64,000 nucleotides of DNA from assembly GCA_031763025.1 (NCBI GenBank), contig JASSKH010000005.1:4296092-4360091 (forward strand), in the 5' to 3' direction. The notes under the pieces were generated by a model. It saw nothing but the letters and a program-made list of their open reading frames with translations, had not been told where the DNA came from and made no database searches. Below are positions 41,478 through 51,560 of the stretch, piece by piece. The number at the start of each line of letters is the position of its first letter. The first letter of the stretch is position 1. A program made the translations under genes and the position numbers. Source of the DNA: Macrocystis pyrifera (taxonomy: Eukaryota > Sar > Phaeophyceae > Laminariales > Laminariaceae).

Positions 41478-42200
41478 TTAAGTTTGAGGACTGGATGCAG
41501 AGCGTCGGAGAGGGCGGAGTTGCGGCGATTCGCGCGAGCAACAGTGAGGGCGTGGTGTTCGCCAACGATATCGTACGCACGCTGCTGGCGGTCCGTCGCC
41601 AAGTCGCAGTAGGCGAGGTGGTCGCGGGCCAAGCTCTGGTGGCCAGCGACTCCAGCACGCTCGAAACTCGTGAGAGGGAGGCGTGGCAGCCGACCCATAT
41701 GGACCTCGTCGGGAGCCAAACCCGTGACGGCACCGACGGAATTGCTTTGTACCCAAATTCGACATGAGGGAGCTGTTCATCCCAGGTTTTTTGGAGCTCG
41801 TTGACGACCATTGCCAGCATCTGGGCCATCGTGTGGTTTCTACGTTCCACTCCACCGTTGCCGTTTGGGTGGTAGGAGCTGGTGGCCATTTTTGGACCCC
41901 GAGAAGCTGATTAACGGCGTGCAAATACATGGAGCAGAACTGGAGGCCGTTCTCCGAGAGGATGCTGCACGGGCACCCCCAGAGGAGAATATTCCGGTTG
42001 ATGAGAATGTTAGCTGTGCCCTCAGCGGTGGACTCAGCCGTTGCGACGGCGTACATGTGGGCTCGGTGGCTGAAACGATGGGTAAAAAGCAGCAAGATGC
42101 AGGTATTTCCTCGAGGCGTCAGCGGGAGAGGGCCGAAATCGAGGCTGACGGCGATGCCGGGCCCCTTTGGCAAAGGCAACGTGATGGTAGGCCATCGCAC
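41478..42200 (-). pseudogene. Integrase core fragment
   Basis: Reads from TLPLPKGPGIAVSLDFGPL through the HRFSHRAHMYAV strand to ILSENGLQFCS, then shifts frame; the remainder (HPNGNGGVERRNHTMAQML) is in the frame of 41341-41889. The zinc-binding domain is absent. The second catalytic residue is Glu where the large element has Asp (SENG for SDNG), so the core would be inactive even without the frameshift. Confidence 0.85.
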
Positions 42201-42222
42201 CGTCCTGCCGTCGACGCCACTT

Positions 42223-42498
42223 GTTAAGATCAGGGTCGGGATACTTTGTATCCCTGGACAAGTTGCCTAGTAAGTCCGTACTCGTTGGTACTCACGTGTG
42301 TTGTTTGCACAGAGACTAAAGAAGAGCAGCTTTGTTCCTTTCAAGCACGCGGAGACTGAGAGCCAAGCTCGTGCCTCGCTGGGAAAATCCCTGGTTTTCC
42401 ATCTACGACACGCCTGCCAAGTACTAAACAAAAGATCCCAATACTTGAATCCAGGATATTACCGGGATTTCAGCCTCATTCAAGGCAGCTTCATAACA
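42223..42498 (-). repeat. 5' LTR of the deletion derivative
   Basis: On the + strand starts TGTTAAGATC and ends TTCATAACA. The primer binding site TGGCGTC lies 2 bp inside it (complement at 42214-42220). Confidence 0.9.
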
Positions 42499-42539
42499 GT
42501 GGCGTTTGGGTTCATTCTTTTAAGGAAACAAAAAACGTC

Positions 42540-42596
42540 AGCAACTGCAGCAGAAGTGGCGGCGGCAGCAACAGCAGCACCAGCACCAGCACAAGC

Positions 42597-42639
<43 letters not shown>

Positions 42640-42655
42640 ACAACAGCAACTGTTG
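42540..42655. repeat. GCA/CAG microsatellite
   Basis: GCAGCA triplets with GCACCA and GCGGCA interruptions, an uninterrupted run at about 42598-42632. It is the first of a set of CAG-rich stretches that belong to the tandem array to its right. Confidence 0.9.
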
Positions 42656-42657
42656 CG

Positions 42658-43450
42658 CACACGAGGCCAGGGTCAGCGTCGTTATACGCTCGGCTTGTCG
42701 GTGTAACTCAACCCTTGAACGCGCTGTAAACACACTCGATTTTGTTGTGTGTTTCTTGGTTCCCACCTCAAAATCCTGCATAATTGAATGAAGACGAAAC
42801 ATCTGCACCTAACATGTTTTGTTCAACCGAAAGAGCTTCTCGTAGCAGGTGCCACCACAACTGCTGATGTACGACATCTACAGCAGAGCCTCCAGCAGCG
42901 AAACAGCAACAGCAGCAGTAGCAGTAGGACACACGAGGTCAGGGTCAGCTTCGCGGTACGCTGGGATTGTCAGTCCAACCCTTGAACCCTGACGTACTCG
43001 ATTCTGTCGTGTGGTTCCTGGTTCCGAACTCGAACTTCGGCGTAATTTGAAGACCAAACATCTGCACCTGATATGTATTGTCCAACAAAGAGAGCTTCTC
43101 GTAGCGAGTGCCACCACTACTATTAATAGTGACGTACGACGTCTACAGCAGAGCTTCTCCAGCAGCAAACAGCAGCAGCAGTTGTAGTAGTAGGACACAC
43201 GAGGCCAAGGTCAGCGTCGCTGTACGCTCGGCTTGTGTCGGTTTAACCCTTGACCCTTTTGTACACGTTGTCGATTTTGTTGTGAGTTTCCTGGTTCCGC
43301 ACTCACATTTTGAAGACAAAAAATCTACAACCTGACATACATGTGTCCAACAGAGCTTCTCGTGGCAGGTGCCACCGCTACTGCTGCTGCACAACATCTA
43401 CAACACATCTTTTCCTGCTTCTCCGTCCCCTCACCAATAGGAGGGTGGGC
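42658..43450. repeat. Tandem array of a 266-272-bp unit, three copies
   Basis: Units start CACACGAGG at about 42658, 42930 and 43196. Each contains AGGGTCAGC, a TTGAACCC or TTGACCC block, the TCGTAGCAGGTGCCACC-like block and a CAGCAG-rich end. They have drifted and have no common reading frame. Confidence 0.88.
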
Positions 43451-43959
43451 CTGACAACACCAGCAGCAGCATGTTTGGGGGCATGGCCGGAACGTTGCTG
43501 TGGACAGGCGTAGTCTGCCTACGAGTACTCGTAGACAGAGTTGGGTTTCGTCATGTAGAACTCAAAAAACAAAACCGTTGTGATATTTGACGGCTGTTGG
43601 TTCTGTTATTTTTTTCCCATGGCCCAGCCATGTGCCTACGTACACACGTTGCCGCACCTAGCCCCACCAACTGTGAACGACTTATCACCCACCGGCAAGA
43701 GAAGGTTTCGTTTGCGTGTGTACGTAAACAGGGCCCGTTGGAACTGGAATTGATGCCGTGTGCGTTGAGCGCGGTCGACAAACGTGGCCAAAAACAATAT
43801 TGAATCATGACGACAGACAGACACGGAAAAACTTAAAACAAGGCACCCTACCCCCGCATACGACTCGTTATGAAGAGGCTGTATTTCCTTGGAAAATCAA
43901 GAAAAAAAGGCTCGCGTGTCGCCCTCGCGCGCCCCGTTCAAACTTGAAAGCAACAACCG

Positions 43960-44135
43960 TGACCGAGGATTTGGTGGAAACTCATATTTGCAAGCCGTGT
44001 CATGCTTCGATCGTGCGTACAACAGTGCGTACGGCTTTATATGGTCTCATGCAGGAAGTACGGTCCGTATACGACGAAGATAAACTCTGAAGCTGCAGAT
44101 TTCAAGGAGTGGGGTGTGTTTATATTTTGAAAACA
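43960..44135. repeat. Diverged segmental duplication, copy without MITE
   Basis: GATTTGGTGGAAACTCATAT ... GTGTCATGCTTCGATCG ... TATATGGTCTCATGCAGGAA ... AAGCTGCAGATTT aligns with 44965-45225. Where the other copy has the MITE between GTGTCATA and the CTTCGATCG block, this one continues without interruption. Confidence 0.75.
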
Positions 44136-44964
44136 GTAGCAAGAAATTTCGAGGTTGCACGTAGCTTGTCACGTTTCCGAAAAGACTTTTTATCGTCCCA
44201 TTAGATATCCTCCATTTCGAAGTCATACCTGCGACATGTTAATGTACCTCAGCAAGTCAACAAATAAGTGCTTGTTCCGTTGGAACTCTTTTCACTCATC
44301 TCATTAGATATCTGTATGCTAAAGTTGCACTTGTAACCATCGGTATAACGTAATACATGAATCGGTTTACTTCCGATTCTCCAACTGAATACCATAATTG
44401 TGGTGAGCTTGAGGCTTATTTTTTAAATTACCAATCGGCCGGAGCGTGAGAAAATAAAAATAAAAATAAGGTTAACCATAGGAATTACTTAAACCACCAG
44501 ACAACAAATAAGGCTTTAGAAGCTGTACCATTATTAGATATCTATCGTGAACGACTCCGACAACTCGAAGGGTATAGTAAAGTCATACCCGGATGGGTCA
44601 AGGCTTCGTGGAGTTTGACGTTTTCAAACGGGCCTACTAGCCTAAGCCGTTACAAGTCTTCCATCCAAATTGATCGGATCACTCAGGCTACCACGTGGAC
44701 TCTTGATATATTTATAAAACTAAAATGAAAACAGCTGTGAGATCAAGGGCGCCCGGAAAAAAAAATCTGAACCGTCACAGATTTTGTTTTCACCAGACAG
44801 GGGGGTAGGGTTGTTAGAACCAAGTGCCAAAAAATGGAAAAATGAAAATATATATATATTTCTTATTTCATCATGTGATCACAATGGTTGCAACGGTTTT
44901 CCATTCCGGCCTTTGGGGGGTGTGGTGTGTCGTTTTCTCTTTTTCACGGACGCCCCTGGTGAGA

Positions 44965-45225
44965 TCGATAATTTGGTCGAAACTCATCTCGGTAGGCTGT
45001 GTGTCATATTACGGGGGTCCATAGTAAATAGGACAACATATTGTTAGTAAAAATAGGTAAATATATAGGTTTTTGTCTGTACCGTAGGTCCTATTAACTA
45101 TGGTCCCCCGTAATAGTAGTGATACTTCGATCGCGTATACTACGGGTATTATATGGTCTCGAGCCGTAAGTACAGTCCGTACAAGAGGAAAACAAGCTCT
45201 GATTGAAGCTGCAGGATTTAACCTG
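44965..45225. repeat. Diverged segmental duplication, copy with MITE
   Basis: GATAATTTGGTCGAAACTCAT ... GTGTCATA, then the MITE, then ATACTTCGATCG ... TATATGGTCTCGAGCCGTAA ... AAGCTGCAGGATTT. It matches 43960-44135 outside the insertion. Confidence 0.75.
45009..45113. mobile_element. MITE, copy 2 (TTACGGGGG terminal inverted repeats)
   Basis: 105 bp with near-perfect inverted ends: TTACGGGGGTCCATAGTAAA and the complement of TTACGGGGGACCATAGTTAA. It is flanked on both sides by TA (45007-45008 and 45114-45115). The interior is A/T-rich with no ORF. The related uninterrupted sequence at 43960-44135 supports it as an insertion. Confidence 0.9.
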
Positions 45226-45283
45226 TAGGTGTGTCTATAAATTTTAATTTTTCAACGTAAAACACAAAAGAAAAAGGATGACA

Positions 45284-45410
45284 AATCATGTCACAACCCG
45301 TTGAATGCTCCGCAAAGAAACAAGCATATTCCCTATGCGAAAAAACCGTTACACATGTATTCCTACACCGAAGACTAGTACCTGTTACGTGAGCACTCCG
45401 AACAGCCCCT
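45284..45410 (-). repeat. Dispersed repeat shared with 51422-51550, possible 3' LTR fragment of the copia element
   Basis: CGTTGAATGCTCC ... GAAACA(A/C)GC ... CCGTTACACAT ... GAGCACTCCGAACA recurs at 51422-51550. The two copies flank the copia coding remnants at 46741-51193, so they are plausible parts of its LTRs, but neither LTR could be delimited. Confidence 0.5.
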
Positions 45411-46740
45411 CTGGTCTCAACTTGGTGATGGTGATAGGACAACAAAACATCGCTCATGATAAAAAATCCATGGTGATAAGCCAAGATCACCAAAAACAGT
45501 AATCCAGGTTATTATACTCAGACAAAATATGAGAAGTCAAAATCAACACTAACGAAAATCTCAAGCCCCAACTCTTAGCTCGATAATTCAATCATCAAAA
45601 ACCAGTATCTCAATTGTTAGCTTCATATTCAACAGGAAAAATTGCCACGGAAAACAGCAGTCCCAACAAAAATCTCTCAAGCGCGGTCAGTCTAAAAAAA
45701 AATAGCTGTTGTTATTGCACTGGCGCAACATTTTTTGTTGAAATGGCTGTTTCCCGCACCACTCGCCAAAAGCGATGTGCGGCTTGCCGTAACTCGGGGG
45801 TTCGGCGCCACAACTTTCCCTCGCCGCAGGCGGCATCATTGCTGCGCCGTCGAATTCGCCGAAGGCAAAATATGTATGTTTCGGGGCCTGTTTTTGTCTT
45901 CGCCCTAGGTTCACAAATGGGGCCCTGTTTTCCGTTCACCGAAGGAGAAGTTCTGTTTTCGGGCACTTTTTCAAGATGACTATCGTTAATAGGTGCGTTA
46001 TCGTTCTTCATTATTTCGATGATCGCTCCGCACGTTGCACGTCCTGTTTGGACACATTTATCAGTACCGTTTCGTAGATTTTGGTGAAGTCGCTTGCAAT
46101 TCACTTAGAGAAAGAACGAAACAATACACACATACATCCTGACGCTCTGTTTCGAGGCTGGGAAGGCCGCTATTAAGAAACGATACGTTGCTCAGTGATT
46201 TTCGCTCGTATATTCACACATGTGTTGAAATCAACGGCATACGCCGGCTCTCCGGGGGTCCTCGGGAACCCCTGCTGGGGGCGGCCTCCGGCGCGTGTTG
46301 CCGGAGCTGCAGCACGGCTGGAGGGTCTTGTTGGGCCGCGCGCAACAGACGCTCAAGCCCTAATGATAACCCAGGTGTACGCCTCCCGAAACTCTAGTGA
46401 CATTTCGGATTCAAAACTCAACAATCGAAAATCCCAGGAATATAAATCAACTCCTTCATTCTCTGGAAACAAAAACAAAGTCGCATATCTCAGAAAGATA
46501 GAAAATACAACCTCAGCTCTTGGAAAATAAAGCCAAGAACAGCCGCTCAAAAATCGGAAAAAAAAAACGGATTTAAAAAAAAATGCAGCATATTAAAAAG
46601 TAATTCTCCATATCTCAGCAACATATAAATCAACTCCTTGAATCTCAGAAAATAAAAATCAACGTCTCAAATCTCAGATATTAGAAATAAACTTTTATCA
46701 GGAAATCAAACCAAATCCGCGAACCTCAGAAAATGTATGA
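45411..46740. other. Intergenic, A-rich; no supported gene
   Basis: The part 46390-46740 repeats the short phrase TCTCAGAAAATAAAAATCAAC and variants many times. An ORF at 45614-45979 (121 codons, Cys/Arg-rich middle) has no recognised family. Confidence 0.45.
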
Positions 46741-47206
46741 TCAACCCATGTTCACGATGAAGTTCCTGTGGAAGCGGAAAGCATCCTTCGGAAAGGATTT
46801 CGTCAAGAAGTCGGCATGCTGGTATTCCGACTTCACATGCGTGATCTCAAACTCTCCCTGCTCGACAAGTTCTCGCGGGAAGGTTTGGCGGACATCTATG
46901 TGCTTCGAGTTAGAGATCATCACGGGGTTGACCGCTGTCTAGATCGCACCCTTGTAGTCATCAATGACCTGGATACACGGATCCCCAAACTCAGGCAAAG
47001 AAAACGCCACAAGGACCGCAGGAAAAGGGTATCTTTGAAACCCTCTGCCATCGCAACGTACTCTCCTCAGCCGTGAAAAGTGCGAAAGTAATGTGCGTCC
47101 TAGAAGCCCACTGGATGACCGCACCCCCACACATCACGGCTCGATCCGAGACAGACGTCCTCCTAGTGGTGTCAGGGGCATGATCTGCGTCTGCACAAAC
47201 CGCCAT
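46741..47206 (-). pseudogene. Copia RNase H remnant
   Basis: The upper part (47206 down to 46991) reads CADADHAPDTTRRTSVS, then AVMCGGAVIQWASRTHI, matching the first catalytic Asp region of copia RNase H. The lower part (46923-46741) reads ISNSKHIDVRQTFPRELVEQ and ends near the domain C-terminus. A frameshift around 46930-46990 separates them (DPCIQVIDDYKGAI in a third frame bridges the gap). Confidence 0.85.
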
Positions 47207-47219
47207 CTCTAAGCCACTG

Positions 47220-48600
47220 TCCCTCTAGAAGGTAAGGCCGTGGCTACTTGTCACCTTCAGATACTCCAAAATCCCTCTGGCAGCCCGCTAATGCTTACGC
47301 TTGGGGTCATGCATATACCTTGGGACCATCCTCATGGTATTCGAGATGTCAGGCCTCGTTTGGTTAGAAAGTCATAGCGAAGTGCCTACCAATTCCCGAT
47401 ATGGTCAATCACCAGTGGGCTCCTCCTCGTTAAACCTCTCAACAAAACCTCTGGCGAAAATGGAGCGGTCCTACCTGCGGTCACGCTAAAATACTTGACA
47501 GTCTTTTCCGCAATAAATTTTTGTGAGATTGTCAATAAACCCGCAACCTTGTTTCGGGGATAGTGGCAACCGGTATACCATCGCAGCTCGCCAAAGGTTG
47601 TTGATGGGGGCTTGGTGGTTCAAGTCCTCGCAAAACCGGTCGCACCTCTCCTTACGGCCTGCAGCAAAAACGTCGTCGACGTCAACCACAGCAATGACGG
47701 AAATAGACCCCTCCTCGATTAATCGAGAAAGACAAGGATCGGCGAGGCTCCGTTCAAATTTAGGACTCTTCAGACGGATGACCTCGTGTCTGTGCAGAGA
47801 GTTCGACGCCTGTTGCGAGCCATATATGCTGCAATTCAAGTGCATATTTTGCCGGTCAGAGCTCCACAGACCTGTGGCATCCACATCAAAATCAAAAGCC
47901 ACAGTAAACTGCCTTTTAATCCCGATATGGTCAATCACCAATGCGCTCCTCCTCGTGAAATGCCTCAAGAAAAACCTCAGGCGAATGTGGAGTATTCCTA
48001 GTGGTCACTTCAACATTCTTGACAGTCTTTCCCGCGAAAGACGTTTGTGGGATTGTCAACTAACCCGCGACCTTGTCTCGGGAATAGTGGCAACCGGCAT
48101 ACCATCCCAGCTCGCTAAATAAATTGATGGGGGCTTGACGGTTCAAGTCCTCGCAAAACCGGCCGCACCTCTCCTTACGGCCTGCCGCAAAACTGCAGTC
48201 GACGTGAACCACAACAATGATGGAAACAGACCCCGTCTCGAATAATCGAGAAACACACGGATATGCGGGTTTATGCTCAGACCTGAGACTCTCGAGACAG
48301 GTGACCACGTGTCTATGCCAATATCTCGACGCCTGTTGCGAGTCATATACGCTGTGATTCAAGCGCATTACTTTGACGGTCAGAGCTCCACAGCCCTGAG
48401 GTACCCGCATTGCAACGAGTTCGTGGAGTTCGGCCTGGACAAACGCCTGCTGTACGTCGAATAGCATAAATTCAACTGCAACTCGGACGCTATCGGGGTC
48501 ATCAAACGGATACAACACGCGGGCTGGGTGGGGGCAAATGTCTCATTGTAGTCAAGGTCCGGGCGCTAGGTAAACCCTCTAGCTAATAGTCGCACATGCG
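47220..48600 (-). pseudogene. Copia reverse transcriptase remnant with internal tandem duplication
   Basis: From 48600 downwards: an RT start (YNETFAPT), FDVQQAFVQAELHELVAMRV with the first catalytic Asp region, and the SVYDSQQASRYWHRHV segment, followed by VVVHVDCSFAAG in place of the YVDD box. A second copy of much of this (47968-47486) reads SIYGSQQASNSLHRHEV and VVDVDDVFAAG, where the double Asp is retained. The connection HDPKRKH..AARGILEYLK lies at about 47230-47340. Many stops. Confidence 0.85.
47395..48440. repeat. 525-bp tandem duplication inside the copia RT
   Basis: GATATGGTCAATCACCA at about 47400 and 47928, TTGACAGTCTTT(T/C)CCGC at about 47494 and 48017, and TTGATGGGGGCTTG at about 47602 and 48126 show a constant offset of about 525 bp with roughly 80 percent similarity by eye. 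Confidence 0.85.
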
Positions 48601-48606
48601 TCTTCA

Positions 48607-49086
48607 CTATCTTACCATTATCGTCTGCTTTCCATGTGAAGACCTACTTAGTCGATACCGTGTTCCCTCCCTTTTGCAGCTAAGCATCTCCGCCAGTCCC
48701 AGCTTCCTCGAGTCCGGCAATCTTCCTCTCCATTGCATAGAGCCAGTTTGCATTTTATAGGGCAAGTGCATCGCCTCCTGGTGTGTCGAGGACTCCGAGG
48801 ATTGACTCGCGTTGCACATTGGAAGGCTGGATGGGCGGGTGCTGGTTGCGGGTGCGTGGTCAGCAACCCGCGCTGTAGCAGATGCCTGGTGGTACGCTCT
48901 CGTCCTCGCGCGCGTCCACCCCGGTTGAAAGAGCTCGTTGCCCAGGGAGCCATCGTCTTCCTCGACCTGAGGGTTCTCGGCCCCTGGTATGGATGACGGC
49001 AGCATGACCCGCGGCGGCGGCGGTAGCCCCGGTATCACCGTTGCCAGCTCCGGCGACAAATCCTGACGTGTAGATCGGCCTCCCAC
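48607..49086 (-). pseudogene. Copia linker between integrase and RT
   Basis: A 159-codon open stretch: Pro-rich and acidic N-terminal half (EEDDGSLGNELFQPG), then ALP-type region LPDSRKLGLAEMLSCKREGT, the usual lead-in to copia RT. The stop at 48607 separates it from the RT start at about 48600. Confidence 0.6.
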
Positions 49087-49746
49087 GGTGCCGGCACGAC
49101 GTCCGACCTTGCCTGCGGCGCAGCCGAGATGATCGGCCTGCGCTCCACCTTCAGGTGACGTCCCGCGAGTCGTTCGTATGGCTGAATGCGGTGACCACTT
49201 TACCGCAGTCCCGCGGATGGTGTATCATCCTGTTGAGGTAAAATCTACGCTTGGCCTTGGGCTCCGGCTTGTGGGTCAGGTGCTGTACCTACTGCTGCAG
49301 CTGCGATTGTGGTTGCCACTGCTGGTACTAGAACGGTGGCTGCTGGTACAGCGGCTACTACTGCTGCTACTGTTGCTGCTGCTGCTGCTGCTGCTACGGC
49401 TGGGGAAAGGGGGCTGGGGGGGGGGCGCGTAGCGGCGCAGCATTCGTCCCGACGTGGCTCTGGTTCCTGTATACTTCGCGAGGTAGGTTCGAGTAATCTA
49501 CCAATGTCACGATAGCGCGGCAACTTGCAAAAACGTGGCATGTCAGGCCGCACCTACAACACCGTAGGCGGGGTCAGCGGCGTGGATTCCCGGTATAGTA
49601 CCTAGCGGTCGACGTAGGTTAGGGGGATATCCGGCGGCGTCGTATATACGGTCAGTGCCAGGCGGGTGTCCTCCGGGCCCGATAAAGCGAGCGTCGCGTA
49701 CCTGCGGCCACGACTGGTTTCCATCACCACCATTGACGTAGGACGG

Positions 49747-51193
49747 TCACAAATGGTTTCCGCCACCGCCGTCGGCGTATGGCGTCCACGGTATATAGAT
49801 GTCCACCGCCACCACTGGCGTGAGGATCGTGCTTCTGCCGACTTTTCTTCGACTTTCCGCTCTTGTTCTCCGAACGGTCATCTCCCCAGTTCTGGTCTGC
49901 CCAGTCTTGACCATGTTTGTGTTGCTGCGGGTACTGTCACGGTGCCTGCCGTTGGTGAGGCTCCTGGTACTGCTACTATAGCTACTACTGCTGCTGCGGC
50001 TGCTGCTGTTGCTGCTGCTGTTGCTTCCCCTAGTAACTAATGGCGCCACCTCTCGCCATGCCACCTCTGCTTCCCGTGTAGTGGCCGGAAGTGGGGAAAC
50101 TCCCCAGTCCTGTCCACCTGATCCACCCCCGCGGGTATCGATCAAGACCTGTGTTGCGCCATCGGCCACCTGCCTCCTCCTCGCTTCCAGTTCCCGGTAA
50201 GGTATACGCACCCGGCCCTCGATCATGTCTAGAGTCAGGTTCGGGACGTACTGCAGGACCGGTTTGTCTACCTCGTACTCGGACCTCAGGCATTGTAGGA
50301 GGTAGAGGTTGGCTTGCTGATCTGATTTCGAGATCCCTACGTCAAAAAGCTCACATCGGACGATGCTCATCCTCTTATAAAAAAGAGCGGGGTCCTCTCC
50401 CTCTGTAATAGGGGCGTTTATGCACTCCCTCTGATAGACTTTCTCACGGAGGTCGTCACTCGGGACGCAGTGCCGACAGACCGCGGCCATCGCAAGGGTA
50501 GGGCTATCGAGGTAGTAGACCTTGTGGGTCAGGGGCGAGTTGGTAATTGTGTTGGTTTAGCCCTCATACGCCCTGCGAGCCGCGGCTAACCTTGCTAATC
50601 CAAAACTGTAACATACCTCGTGTTGACTCCTCCTGTTGAGGCCCTGCTAAATAATCGGGTAGTTTTTCTCCTCCAACGCATCGTCGCAAGTGTTGGTGAC
50701 AGCCTATGTCAAAAACTGTTTTGACCACGGAAATAACTACCCTGATTACTGTTATTGAACTTCGGCGAGGGTTTGCTAAAACCAACTAGGAACGTACCTG
50801 GTTGACCACCCGGCTCCGGTGGGCGCATTTCTCCACTGGCCCCTTGCTGACGCCTCGCTAGCCTCATTCGCTTCTCCTCTCAGATCTCCATCCGAATCGA
50901 CATCTCGGCAATCTTCTGTTGCAGACGAGCGATCTCAGTATCACGGCCTGCGGCTCCGCCCTCCGGCGAAGCCTCGTTTCTTCTGCACTCTCTTGCTCTG
51001 ACGGAGCAGCGCCGCCCTCTAGCGGAACAGGTTTTCGCGCTCCTGCGCTACCAACCATTTCCGCTATCTCTGCCGCGGCGATGCTCCCCGCCTCTACGGT
51101 CGCTGAGACCGATGTTCCCGCAGCTTCCCTGACCGTGTCGACCTCGTTGTCGGCAGCGCCGCTGTTCAACTGCGGTCCTTCTGGACTCTGCAT
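49747..51193 (-). pseudogene. Copia Gag remnant (UBN2-type)
   Basis: The 247-codon stretch 50490-49747 reads DDLREKVYQRECINAPITEG, LFYKRMSIVRCELFDVGISK, QANLYLLQCLRSEYEVDKPV and LTLDMIEGRVR, which matches the helical UBN2 Gag fold. A Ser-rich and Arg-rich tail with CTG/AGC triplets follows. An upstream open stretch (51193-50864) with a probable coiled coil (EIARLQQ in the next frame) may be the Gag start. No zinc knuckle remains. Confidence 0.75.
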
Positions 51194-51294
51194 CCGAAAA
51201 AAAACGAAGCATTATCACTTGTCCTCGAGCGGGGAGTAGTTACCCCGGCGTAACCCCAACCATCGAATACGTCCATTTCGAATAGACGCTAGCG

Positions 51295-51560
51295 TGTCGG
51301 CAACACTCGCTGATATGATTGGCCGGGCCGGAGTCTGTTCATAGACGGGCACTCCTGATCTAGGAGCTCCGCCGGATATATATACAAATAGTATCTACTT
51401 AGATCACGAAAAAAAGAAGTGGCGGCCAAACCATGATACAAACCCTTGAATGCTCCACACAGAAACACGCTTACTTCCTGTGTGGAACTCCCAAACACCG
51501 TTACACATATATCCCTGCACCGAGTACCTGCGCACTCCGAACACTGTTCCTATTGTCACT
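51295..51560 (-). repeat. Probable 5' LTR remnant of the copia element
   Basis: The left end TGTCGGCAACACTCGCTGAT is shared with 39737, and the part 51422-51550 with 45284-45410. The position just upstream of Gag fits a 5' LTR. No primer binding site is visible inside of 51295, and the outer end is undefined. Confidence 0.45.

Larger units (their letters stand above)
40857..42498 (-). mobile_element. Internally deleted relative of the NADAR Ty3/gypsy element
   Basis: Two LTRs in minus orientation (40857-41133 and 42223-42498) enclose about 1.1 kb. Next to the 5' LTR the primer binding site TGGCGTC joins directly to the integrase region, at the point equivalent to about 35555 of the large element. 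After the integrase core the sequence jumps again to the 3' untranslated part, from the equivalent of about 36299 to about 37486. So gag, NADAR, protease, RT, RNase H and the chromo/Tudor part are missing. LTRs are clearly related to, but more diverged from, those of the large element. The flanking tetramers GTGA and GTGG suggest a mutated 4-bp target duplication. Confidence 0.9.
46741..51193 (-). mobile_element. Decayed Ty1/copia retrotransposon
   Basis: Reading on the minus strand from 51193: Gag, an intervening linker, RT in two partial copies, the connection region and RNase H, in the copia order. RNase H ends with the copia-type SEYQHADFLTKSFPKDAFRF. Protease and integrase, expected between Gag and RT, are not recognisable; the space 49100-49746 is mostly triplet-repeat DNA. 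Frames change every 50-160 codons. Probable LTR pieces lie at 45284 and 51295-51550. Confidence 0.85.

Noticed and set aside
40857..42498. A solo LTR pair from two independent insertions
   Set aside because: Primer site, integrase and 3' region lie between the two LTRs in the right order and orientation, so it is one deleted element.
49178..49432. Leu-rich ORF on the + strand
   Set aside because: CTG microsatellite on the non-coding strand of the copia remnant.
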